Shown here: positions 1-5,122 of the stretch, piece by piece
How positions within the stretch are numbered: position 1 is the stretch's first letter
Layout of the letters: each line of letters starts with the position of its first letter
Source of the DNA: Deltaproteobacteria bacterium
GTDB lineage: Bacteria > Desulfobacterota > Desulfuromonadia > Desulfuromonadales > BM103
DNA: 5,133 nucleotides
NCBI GenBank assembly: GCA_019313105.1
Contig: JAFDBW010000193.1
Location: 1-5,133 of the forward strand
Direction: 5' to 3'
Notes under the pieces: generated by a model
Databases searched by the model: none
The model's input: the letters and a program-made list of their open reading frames with translations, nothing else
What the model was told of the DNA's origin: nothing
Position numbers and translations under genes: made by a program

Positions 1-1
1 C

Positions 2-703
2 AACGAAGCCGACACTATCCCGCGCCCGAGTTTCAGAGAGTTCATCGCCGTCGTACGCGAAAGTATCTGGGCGCTGATGCTGCCGGTGCTGATTTTCGGT
101 GGTATCTACTCGGGATATTTCACCGCCAACGAAGCGGCCGTGGTCGCCTGCTTTTACGCTTTCGTCGTTGAGATCTGTATCCATCGCGACCTGAAACTTC
201 GCGACATTAAAAATGTCGTCATCTCTTCAGCGATCACCTCGGCGACTCTGCTGGTGATCGTCGCCGGCGCTTCAGTGTTCGGTGAATACCTGACATTCGA
301 GCAGATCCCCGGCCAGATCGCAAACGCCGTAGTCGAAAATATCCAGACACCCTGGGTGTTCCTGCTTTCGGTGAATATACTGCTGCTGATCATCGGCATG
401 TTCATGGACATCATTTCCGCGACCCTGATCCTGACGCCGATCTTTTTGCCACTGCTCTCGCGCTTTGGTATCGACACCATGCATTTCGGCCTGCTGATGA
501 CACTCAACCTGGGCATTGGCTATTGCACGCCACCGCTCGGCGTCAGCCTCTATATCTCCGGCGCGGTCGCCGACCGCGATCTGATCTATGTCTCCAAGGC
601 GGTTTTGCCTTTTCTACTGATCCAGATAGCCATCCTGCTGGTTCTGACGTTCTGGCCCGACCTGGTGCTGTTCCTGCCCAGGTGGGTTTATCCAACGCCT
701 TGA
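2..703 (+). CDS. TRAP transporter large permease (DctM family), C-terminal part, 5' end outside window
   Basis: The frame is open from base 2, so the gene starts before the window; 233 codons remain of a protein usually near 425-430 residues. It is the large membrane subunit of a tripartite ATP-independent periplasmic transporter, which uses an ion gradient to import a substrate delivered by a periplasmic binding protein. What is visible is typical of the family: the GGIYSGYFTANEAAVVACFY segment, then hydrophobic stretches alternating with short loops, the GMFMDIISATLILTPIFLP segment, the HFG...N.GIGYCTPPLGVSLY segment, and a last helix ending in FWPDLVLFLP. About five to six membrane segments remain. 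The binding protein and small permease genes would lie upstream of the window. The substrate cannot be told from this part; dicarboxylates, sugar acids and compatible solutes are all handled by the family. A Usp gene follows 68 bases later, an arrangement known from the teaABCD ectoine system. Confidence 0.95.
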   Translation, partial: NEADTIPRPSFREFIAVVRESIWALMLPVLIFGGIYSGYFTANEAAVVACFYAFVVEICIHRDLKLRDIKNVVISSAITSATLLVIVAGASVFGEYLTFEQIPGQIANAVVENIQTPWVFLLSVNILLLIIGMFMDIISATLILTPIFLPLLSRFGIDTMHFGLLMTLNLGIGYCTPPLGVSLYISGAVADRDLIYVSKAVLPFLLIQIAILLVLTFWPDLVLFLPRWVYPTP

Positions 704-715
704 GCATCATGAGCT

Positions 716-743
716 CTGACTGGATCCTGCTCCAGCCGGTCAG
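716..743 (+). other. Intercistronic hairpin between permease and Usp genes
   Basis: CTGAC (716-720) pairs with GTCAG (739-743) and TGGA (721-724) with TCCA (731-734), giving a nine-pair stem with a GCCG bulge and a six-base loop TCCTGC. No T-run follows, so it does not look like a full intrinsic terminator. It sits 13 bases after the permease stop and 28 before the Usp start. It may stabilise or process the mRNA and set a different level for the Usp gene; this role is inference. Confidence 0.4.
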
Positions 744-771
744 TCATTAGTCAATTAAAACGGAGGTTGCG

Positions 772-1200
772 ATGGAAACGAAAATCCTGATTCCGGTCGA
801 TGGCTCCAAAACGGCAGGGCGCACGCTGGAAAAAATCATTACCCTGAGAAAACGCTTCCCTCAGCAATTGACCCTGCTGCACGTTGTTGATGTCGACAAG
901 CTTGCTTATCGCATGATCCCCGATTTCCAGATTGACATGGTCCGTGAAAATGCCGGCAAAGCCGGGCAACTGGTTCTCGATGAGCGGGCCAAAGCCCTCG
1001 AAGAGGCTGGCTTTAAAGTTGACGCCCGGCTCGAATTCGGTTCGCCCCGACAAACGATCTGCAGAGTGGCAAATGAAGAAGCCTTTCAGCTCATGGTCAT
1101 CGGCCGACGTGAGAGTACCGGGGAGATCCGCGATGTGCTGTTCGGCTCGATCGCCAATTACGTCCTGCACAATGTGGCCTGCCCAGTCCTGCTCTTCTGA
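772..1200 (+). CDS. Universal stress protein, UspA family, TRAP-associated
   Basis: This 142-residue single-domain protein has the usual family length. The N-terminus METKILIPVDGS is the first beta strand with the conserved Asp (D10); LTLLHVVD (33-40) is the second; LMVIGRR (107-113) and the C-terminal FGSIANYVLHNVACPVLLF form the end of the alpha/beta fold. The ATP-binding version of the motif is G-x2-G-x9-G-(S/T). Here G111 is followed by RRES and the later GS pair (G125, S126) comes one residue late, so the second glycine is missing and the loop is longer; nucleotide binding may be weakened. The ATG is preceded by GGAGG at 762-766 with five bases spacing. In Halomonas elongata the Usp protein TeaD, encoded with the TeaABC TRAP transporter, binds ATP and restrains uptake; a similar cytoplasmic regulatory role here is inferred from position only. 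It probably shares the transcript of the permease before it and the DUF4301 gene after it. Confidence 0.93.
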   Translation: METKILIPVDGSKTAGRTLEKIITLRKRFPQQLTLLHVVDVDKLAYRMIPDFQIDMVRENAGKAGQLVLDERAKALEEAGFKVDARLEFGSPRQTICRVANEEAFQLMVIGRRESTGEIRDVLFGSIANYVLHNVACPVLLF

Positions 1201-1221
1201 TCTTTTCCGGCAAGGGGAATT

Positions 1222-2721
1222 ATGAATTTTTCCACCGAAGACCTGAACCAGCTCAAGCGCCTCGGCATCGACCCGGAGAAAGCCGCCCGCCAGATCAACC
1301 TGCTGCGCACCGGACAGGTTGACATCAAGTTGGAACGCCCCTGTGTTGCGGGTGACGGCATCATTCAGATTCGGCCTGAAACACACGCCCGGCTGAACAG
1401 GGCCTTCGAAAAAGCCTCTGCTGCAGGCCGACTCCTCCGTTTTGTCCCGGCCTCGGGGGCCGCTTCACGCATGTTCAGGCAGCTCCGCAAGGCCCGGAAC
1501 GAAGAACCCGGCATTCAGGCTGATGCAGATTTGCAGCGTTTTCTCGACAATCTTTGCAAGTTCGCATTTTACCCGGACCTGCAAAAGTCCATGGCTGAAG
1601 ACGGGCAGGATTTGTTTCAGGCAGTGGCCGACCGCGACATGGCGTTGATAACCAGCTATCTGCTCGACCCCTGTGGCCTCAGCTATGCCCTCCTGCCCAA
1701 GGGACTGCTGGCTTTTCATAAGGCCGTCGATGGCGCCCGCACGCCATTCATCGAACATCTCGCGGAAGCTGCCCTGCTGAGTGGCCTTGACAGTGACATT
1801 GACCTGCACTTTACGGTATCGCCTGAGCACCTGCCGCTGTTCAAAGCGCAACTCTCCGCCTGGCTCAAAACGCTCGAAGACACCTACGGCTGCCATTTCA
1901 GAGTGACCTACTCGGAACAGAAACCATCGACCGACACTCTGGTTCTGGACGCCTCTGGACAGCCGCTGCGTGATGCCAACGGCCAACTGGTCCTGCGCCA
2001 CGGTGGCCACGGTGCCCTGGTAGAAAATCTCAACGACCTTGCGGCTGACATCCTGCTGGTGCGCAACATCGATAATGTCGTCCCCGATGCACGAAAACAG
2101 GCTAACCTGATCTGGACCAGGCTCCTGACCGGTTACCTGCTTGAGATCCAGGAGGAGCAGCACGCACTGCTCAAGGCCCTGCATGGTCAAACTAAAGATC
2201 CCGTAATCCGCGAACTGGCCATCAGCTTTCTAGTCGACCGCATGCAGACCGATGTGTCGCCGGCCAGCGACAACCAGGCCCTGATCAATGAGCTGGACAG
2301 ACCGATCCGGGTTTGCGGCATGGTACCGAACAGCGGCGAACCAGGCGGCGGACCTTTCTGGGTACGCGATGAACAAGGGCGGATGACTAGGCAGATCGTC
2401 GAGACAGCGCAGATCGATAAAAATGATCCCGAACAGGCCGCTATCCTGTCAAATGCCACCCATTTCAACCCGGTTGATATGGTCTGCGGTGTGCGGGACT
2501 GGCAGGGCAGGCCCTATGACCTGACCCGCTTCGTCGACGACAATGCCGTGATTATCACCACCAAGCACCAGGACGACAGAGACCTTCGCGTCCTCGAGCT
2601 GCCCGGCCTGTGGAACGGCGGCATGGCCGGCTGGCATACCCTATTTGTCGAAGTCCCCCCCGAAGTCTTCAACCCCGTCAAAACGGTCTTCGACCTGTTG
2701 CGTCCGGCACATCAGGGGTAG
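1222..2721 (+). CDS. DUF4301 family protein, full length
   Basis: A 499-residue soluble protein that I recognise as DUF4301, a family with no established function to my knowledge. Conserved blocks in order: FVPASGAASRMF (74-85), KGLLAFH (160-166), HFTVSPEH (196-203), SEQKPSTDT (231-239), GGHGALVENLNDL (261-273), RNIDNVVPD (281-289), GMVPNSGEPGGGPFWV (366-381), THFNPVDMVCGV (413-424), LELPGLWNGGMAGWHT (458-473) and FNPVKTVFDLLRPAHQ near the end. All blocks are intact, so the gene is probably functional. There is no signal peptide or membrane segment. The ATG has AAGGGGA at 1212-1218 just upstream and lies 21 bases after the Usp stop, so the two are likely translated from one mRNA. By eye the GGHGAL and NIDN blocks recall the GHGD and N-x-DNLG motifs of UDP-glucose pyrophosphorylase-type uridylyltransferases, and the Gly/Ser-Arg-rich first block could be a nucleotide loop. 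That link is a hypothesis. No rho-independent terminator is clear after the stop. Confidence 0.93.
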   Translation: MNFSTEDLNQLKRLGIDPEKAARQINLLRTGQVDIKLERPCVAGDGIIQIRPETHARLNRAFEKASAAGRLLRFVPASGAASRMFRQLRKARNEEPGIQADADLQRFLDNLCKFAFYPDLQKSMAEDGQDLFQAVADRDMALITSYLLDPCGLSYALLPKGLLAFHKAVDGARTPFIEHLAEAALLSGLDSDIDLHFTVSPEHLPLFKAQLSAWLKTLEDTYGCHFRVTYSEQKPSTDTLVLDASGQPLRDANGQLVLRHGGHGALVENLNDLAADILLVRNIDNVVPDARKQANLIWTRLLTGYLLEIQEEQHALLKALHGQTKDPVIRELAISFLVDRMQTDVSPASDNQALINELDRPIRVCGMVPNSGEPGGGPFWVRDEQGRMTRQIVETAQIDKNDPEQAAILSNATHFNPVDMVCGVRDWQGRPYDLTRFVDDNAVIITTKHQDDRDLRVLELPGLWNGGMAGWHTLFVEVPPEVFNPVKTVFDLLRPAHQG

Positions 2722-2803
2722 TAAGATGAGCAGCTGATTTTCCCGACATGTTTTTACCCACGGACAAGAAATCGATGGTTATAGCAATAAAACAACGGTG
2801 TTT

Positions 2804-3094
2804 ATGATCGACGAATTTGCATCCCGGCCTGATCCCGAGGTGACCTGTGCAAACTGTGAGGCCTGCTGTTGCCGCCAGGAAGCCATGCTCTTCAACGACA
2901 CCGAAGTGCCTGATGATTTAATTGAGATCAATGCGCAGGGCGAGAAAAGCATGGCGCGGCTAGATGATGGCAGGTGTAAAGCCCTGGATCGCCATACCAT
3001 GGTTTGCACGATCTACGAGACGCGACCATGGATCTGCCGTGAATTCGAGATGGGTGGATACGAGTGTCTTTCCGCACGAGCTGACAACCTTTAG
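2804..3094 (+). CDS. YkgJ-type cysteine cluster protein (zinc/iron-chelating domain)
   Basis: A 96-residue protein of the CxxCxxCC family (YkgJ/UPF0153, putative zinc- or iron-chelating domain). Counting from the ATG at 2804, the N-terminal cluster is C15-x2-C18-x2-C21-C22-C23, followed by MARLDDGRC (C58), RHTMVCTIYETRPWIC (C68, C78), REFEMGGYEC (C88). The spacing of the later cysteines and the RPWICREFEMG block match the small bacterial members, and the length is normal for them. The metal and the role are not established; members are often thought to bind a metal or a 4Fe-4S-like cluster. Start choice is uncertain: a GTG at 2798 would add two residues, and neither start has a convincing ribosome binding site. 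It follows the DUF4301 gene in the same direction by about 80 bases without a visible promoter or terminator, so it may be the last gene of that operon or a separate weakly translated one. Confidence 0.88.
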   Translation: MIDEFASRPDPEVTCANCEACCCRQEAMLFNDTEVPDDLIEINAQGEKSMARLDDGRCKALDRHTMVCTIYETRPWICREFEMGGYECLSARADNL

Positions 3095-3201
3095 CTCACG
3101 TTTGGCCGATGACATCGAGGGGCTCAGTGGCAGGGTTTTTAGGATTCATGCAAAATTTCACAAAATTGCTCTCATGAGTTGCTGGAACAACTTGAAGGGT
3201 T

Positions 3202-3230
3202 TTGACGTTTGAGATTAATCGGCGTATATT
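3202..3230 (+). promoter_or_regulatory. Near-consensus sigma-70 promoter of candidate small RNA
   Basis: TTGACG at 3202-3207 and TATATT at 3225-3230 are each one base from consensus and are separated by exactly 17 bases. It lies 108 bases after the YkgJ-type stop and points to the right. Transcription should begin near 3236-3238. No good coding sequence follows; an intrinsic terminator ends the unit about 85 bases later. Confidence 0.7.
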
Positions 3231-3236
3231 CACAAG

Positions 3237-3321
3237 CGTGTCCGCTGCTTGATGAATAAAAATTTTGCGACATATAACAGGTTAACGAAGGGCCATCTGC
3301 ACGATTGCAGGTGGTTTTTTT
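3237..3321 (+). ncRNA. Candidate small RNA of about 85 nt
   Basis: Defined by a near-consensus promoter on its left and a strong intrinsic terminator forming its 3' end. Predicted layout: a short 5' hairpin made by CAAGC (3233-3237) with GCTTG (3247-3251), or AGCG/CGCT inside it; an unpaired A/U-rich middle including AATAAAAATTTT around 3255-3265, the sort of stretch Hfq can bind; then the terminator stem and U-tail. The exact first base decides whether the whole 5' hairpin is kept. I do not recognise it as 6S, tmRNA or any other named RNA. It is convergent with the PilZ gene, whose stop lies 73 bases beyond. An alternative is that the terminator is a leader attenuator, but no + strand gene follows within reach. 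Existence is inferred from signals only. Confidence 0.5.
3293..3321 (+). terminator. Rho-independent terminator
   Basis: CCATCTGCA (3293-3301) pairs with TGCAGGTGG (3306-3314) as a nine-pair stem with one G-U pair and the four-base loop CGAT, followed at once by seven Ts (3315-3321). It works in the + direction only: on the other strand no T-run follows. It would end the candidate small RNA and also any readthrough from the YkgJ-type gene. Confidence 0.85.
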
Positions 3322-3359
3322 GTGGCTCATCAGGGGGAGTCTGTAAAACTTTAGGAATG

Positions 3360-3373
3360 CCCCTCAGGAGGGG
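3360..3373 (-). other. GC-rich hairpin just downstream of the PilZ gene
   Basis: CCCCTC and GAGGGG form a perfect six-pair inverted repeat around AG (or a five-pair stem with a CAGG loop). It lies 21 bases beyond the PilZ stop on the - strand. On the - strand the following bases hold only a short, distant T-run (GTTTT), so it may be a weak terminator or an mRNA 3'-end stabiliser for the PilZ transcript rather than a canonical terminator. Confidence 0.4.
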
Positions 3374-3393
3374 AAGGCCATTTTGCCTCTTAT

Positions 3394-3777
3394 CTAGTGA
3401 ATCGGCCTGTCTAAGGGTGGTTTAGTAAATCGCTCAATAAATAACGAGAGTCTATTCTGTTGCTCAATGCTGAGTGCTTCGAAGTCAAGACTTTTGCGAC
3501 GCACCGGGACAATGTCGTCGCGCAATTGATAGTCAGACACCTCCTTCACCGGCAGATCCCCGACGATCAAATCAGATTCATAATAAAGATTGATGGGTGG
3601 AATTTTCGAGGTTTTGATCTTTTTACCGAGATAACGGAAAGAGAGGCCACCTTCGCAAATATCAATAATATGGTACGGCAAATCTTCAGAATCCAGGGGA
3701 AGGGAAACTAAGGCACGTTCTTGTGCCTTGAACCTTTGGTATCTTCTGACCGGTTGATAACTTGAGTGGTTTTCCAT
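3394..3777 (-). CDS. PilZ domain protein, putative c-di-GMP receptor
   Basis: A 127-residue single PilZ domain protein. From the ATG at 3777 the c-di-GMP-binding features are R11-x3-R15 (in VRRYQRF) and, 24 residues later, D39-x-C41-x2-G44 (in IIDICEGGLSFRY), a form of the (D/N)-x-S-x2-G motif with Cys in place of Ser. Beta-strand segments follow (INLYYES, DLPVKEVSDYQL) and a C-terminal amphipathic stretch LSIEQQNRLSLFIERF. Such proteins are cytoplasmic and usually change motility, adhesion or polysaccharide output when they bind c-di-GMP; the partner cannot be predicted. I chose the ATG at 3777 over the one at 3792 because AGGGAG (positions 3784-3789 read on the - strand) lies six bases before it; the upstream ATG overlaps that site. 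No clear promoter was found upstream. It stands alone, divergent from no gene, in AT-richer DNA than the genes to the left. Confidence 0.9.
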   Translation of the reverse strand: MENHSSYQPVRRYQRFKAQERALVSLPLDSEDLPYHIIDICEGGLSFRYLGKKIKTSKIPPINLYYESDLIVGDLPVKEVSDYQLRDDIVPVRRKSLDFEALSIEQQNRLSLFIERFTKPPLDRPIH

Positions 3778-3863
3778 TAAACACTCCCTCATCGAAAACC
3801 ATGTATTGATTTTTATTGTTTTTAGGAGTTTTTGAAGATTATTTCAGCCCCCTGCCACATTAG

Positions 3864-3953
3864 AGCCTTGACGGTCGGACATCGGGCCAGCTTTACGACA
3901 ACATGCTGTCTCACGCGGAGGCAGCTGAAACCGGAAAGATTATCGACTTATAA
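3864..3953 (+). pseudogene. Possible gene remnant (protein-like 29-codon open stretch)
   Basis: Between an in-frame TAG (3861-3863) and TAA (3951-3953) the frame reads SLDGRTSGQLYDNML, then SHAEAAETGKIIDL. It has the residue mix of a real protein C-terminus and is richer in GC than the DNA on either side. The only in-frame ATG (3903) would give 16 residues and lacks a ribosome binding site. It could be the tail of a gene lost by deletion, or chance. I do not recognise the family. Confidence 0.2.
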
Positions 3954-4071
3954 ACAGCCAAAAAATGTCCAAACAAACAGGACCAACTCTTGAAGCAGAC
4001 ATTCCCGAGATTAAATTCAGGTAAACCATCACAAACAGAATCAAATTCAACCAGCACGATTTAGTCCATTA

Positions 4072-4098
4072 GCGTGGGTCCTGATCCTGACCAGACGC
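4072..4098 (-). terminator. Possible weak 3'-end hairpin of membrane-protein gene
   Basis: GCGT (4072-4075) pairs with ACGC (4095-4098) and GGTC (4077-4080) with GACC (4089-4092), around an eight-base loop and a small internal loop. It starts 12 bases after the stop of the - strand membrane-protein gene. No T-run follows on that strand, so termination there, if any, would not be canonical. Confidence 0.25.
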
Positions 4099-4109
4099 CC
4101 CAACGATTG

Positions 4110-4634
4110 CTACGACACCTTTGAGTCTGTTCTTGGAGGGGTTTTTCTCACCAGTTTTACAATTGGTAGTTTCAAACGACTGTGTTGCCTTTCACAGTCT
4201 TCCCGGGTTAGTTGCAAGAAAATACCTGTGCCAGCTAAAAGCACGCTGGCACCGATCAGTATACCAACGGGGTAAAAAAGGTTCCCAGCCAAGTCGAGCT
4301 GGCTGTATTTGATAATCATAATGATGCCCTCAAGGACAAGGGCGATACAAACTGTACCAACAAATCGAGTGATCGTACGTCTAACCGCCATGAAGGTGTG
4401 ATCATCTTCTTCAGTGTGTTTACAATATTCTTTCCCAACACCCAGCCCCAGTTCAAAGATGGCAAGAGCGATGATGCTTGTGTTGATCGATTTAATTAGA
4501 ATATTGACGAGTTCTTTCTTTTCGTTTATGCCCTCTAAAAATTGGAACGCCGCGAGTCCTACCAAAAACAAGGAGAGGGACAGGAAAGTCAGTGCTAGCA
4601 AGCGGCCCATCATGAATTTCAGATGGTTAACCAT
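4110..4634 (-). CDS. Uncharacterised four-helix inner-membrane protein
   Basis: A 174-residue membrane protein whose named family I do not recognise. Hydrophobic segments lie at about 11-32, 43-66, 90-109 and 119-142. Between the second and third is a charged, probably cytoplasmic loop GKEYCKHTEEDDHTFMAVRR, and after the fourth a basic tail rich in Arg and Lys (LTREDCERQHSRLKLP onward), so both ends are likely inside the cell. Strongly conserved-looking patches are INTSIIALAIFELGLGVGKEY (split over the second helix) and IMIIKYSQLDLAGNLFYPVG between helices three and four. Polar and charged residues inside helices (E61, E102, K109) suggest more than an anchor, perhaps a channel, transporter accessory or stress-related protein, but this is not shown. 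The ATG at 4634 has AGGAG nine bases upstream (read at 4644-4648 on the - strand). It is a single-gene unit with its own putative promoter and a palindrome in the leader. Confidence 0.82.
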   Translation of the reverse strand: MVNHLKFMMGRLLALTFLSLSLFLVGLAAFQFLEGINEKKELVNILIKSINTSIIALAIFELGLGVGKEYCKHTEEDDHTFMAVRRTITRFVGTVCIALVLEGIIMIIKYSQLDLAGNLFYPVGILIGASVLLAGTGIFLQLTREDCERQHSRLKLPIVKLVRKTPPRTDSKVS

Positions 4635-4672
4635 TGAATGTTGCTCCTTATCAAAAGTTTCTTTTATGTCAG

Positions 4673-4696
4673 TTCCCTAATTGGGAATTATTTATA
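4673..4696 (-). promoter_or_regulatory. Putative -10 element with palindromic operator for membrane-protein gene
   Basis: On the - strand TATAAA (bases 4691-4696) resembles a -10 hexamer; the best -35 at 17 bases spacing, TTCATC, is poor. Starting three bases further on, TTCCC (4673-4677) and GGGAA (4683-4687) form a perfect inverted repeat around five bases. The presumed transcription start falls inside it, which suits a repressor site, or it may be a short 5' hairpin in the mRNA. The binding protein is unknown. Confidence 0.35.
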
Positions 4697-5026
4697 TGCA
4701 ACCCCAATGCCATGATGAACAGGATATTGATTATCGAAATGAGCAGGTCAATCCGCTAAGTATCTATAATATATGGGTGAAGATAAATGAGGAGCACCAC
4801 ATTTCCGCAAGAATAAACATGCTCACGCACGAGCAAAAACGACATCGATGAACACTGTCAACCTTTGGTATCAACTGTTTAGCATCGCAAAGTGAATGTT
4901 TTAGTGGCACAATCGACACAGGGTTAAGGAATTTAACGAGAAAGGAGACGTCCATTTGCCAGCCAGCACTCTAAATAGGTTGACGTCGGCTCAAAAGAGT
5001 ATTTCTCGGATATGTTGCATTATAAG
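4697..5026. other. 330-base region without a recognisable gene
   Basis: Both strands are broken into short frames. A perfect TATAAT lies at 4765-4770 (+) but has no -35 match at 16-18 bases and no TG extension. Short + frames such as 4848-4895 (MNTVNLWYQLFSIAK) have no ribosome binding site. The 63-codon - frame at 4764-4955 has none either and its composition is not protein-like. The palindrome GACGTC occurs twice, near 4948 and 4983. A strong terminator follows, so a + strand noncoding transcript could cross this region. Confidence 0.5.
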
Positions 5027-5059
5027 AATGGCCCATCCAGGAAGGACGGGCCATTTTTT
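5027..5059 (+). terminator. Rho-independent terminator
   Basis: AATGGCCC (5027-5034) pairs perfectly with GGGCCATT (5048-5055); inside, after one A-C mismatch, TCC pairs with GGA around the loop AGGAA. Six Ts (5054-5059) end it. It acts in the + direction; the - strand has no T-run after the stem. No + strand gene lies between it and the YkgJ-type gene almost 2 kb upstream, so the transcript it ends is unidentified. Confidence 0.85.
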
Positions 5060-5084
5060 CATCTTATTGATGGTGTATTATAAT
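5056..5084 (+). promoter_or_regulatory. Putative sigma-70 promoter for the gene at the right edge
   Basis: TATAAT at 5079-5084 is a perfect -10 hexamer; TTTTCA at 5056-5061, 17 bases before it, matches four of six -35 positions and overlaps the T-run of the terminator. A start near 5091 would give a leader of about 32 bases before the ATG at 5123. Confidence 0.45.
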
Positions 5085-5122
5085 CCACCAAATGAACTAT
5101 CGCTCTTCCAGAAGGATAAATA

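Larger units (their letters stand above)
3778..4109. other. 332-base intergenic region between PilZ and membrane-protein genes
   Basis: Apart from the PilZ ribosome binding site at its left end and a hairpin near its right end, I find no complete gene here. The left part (3793-3845) is T/A-rich and would carry the PilZ promoter, but no convincing -35/-10 pair can be named. A GC-richer island (about 3864-3953) has an open + frame described separately. A further short + frame at 3965-4024 would give 19 residues (MSKQTGPTLEADIPEIKFR) but has no ribosome binding site. No tRNA, repeat array or mobile-element end is visible. Confidence 0.5.

Noticed and set aside
751..1386. - strand open frame of 211 codons across the Usp gene
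   Set aside because: Antisense to a clear Usp gene and the start of DUF4301; no family features.
1465..2190. Long - strand open frame (241 codons) opposite the DUF4301 gene
   Set aside because: It lies wholly antisense to an intact gene of a known family, in GC-rich DNA where such shadow frames are common, and its translation shows no recognisable domain.
2964..3212. Second + frame overlapping and running past the YkgJ-type gene, possible frameshifted extension
   Set aside because: The YkgJ-type frame already has the full cysteine set and normal length, so no frameshift is needed.
3252..3425. 57-codon + frame starting inside the candidate small RNA
   Set aside because: It reads through the intrinsic terminator, has no ribosome binding site, and its sequence (MNKNFATYNRLTKG...) resembles no protein I know.
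3460..3711. 83-codon + frame opposite the PilZ gene
   Set aside because: Antisense shadow of a gene with clear PilZ motifs and a good ribosome binding site.
3731..4872. Direct repeat AACCTTTGGTATC at 3731-3743 and 4860-4872
   Set aside because: A single 13-base match in 5 kb can arise by chance; one copy is inside the PilZ coding region and flanking bases differ.
4764..4955. 63-codon - frame in the right-hand gap
   Set aside because: No ribosome binding site and no family resemblance.
4980..5008. TTGACG as a -35 element before the 5027 terminator
   Set aside because: No acceptable -10 hexamer at 16-18 bases; the nearest T/A-rich hexamers match poorly.
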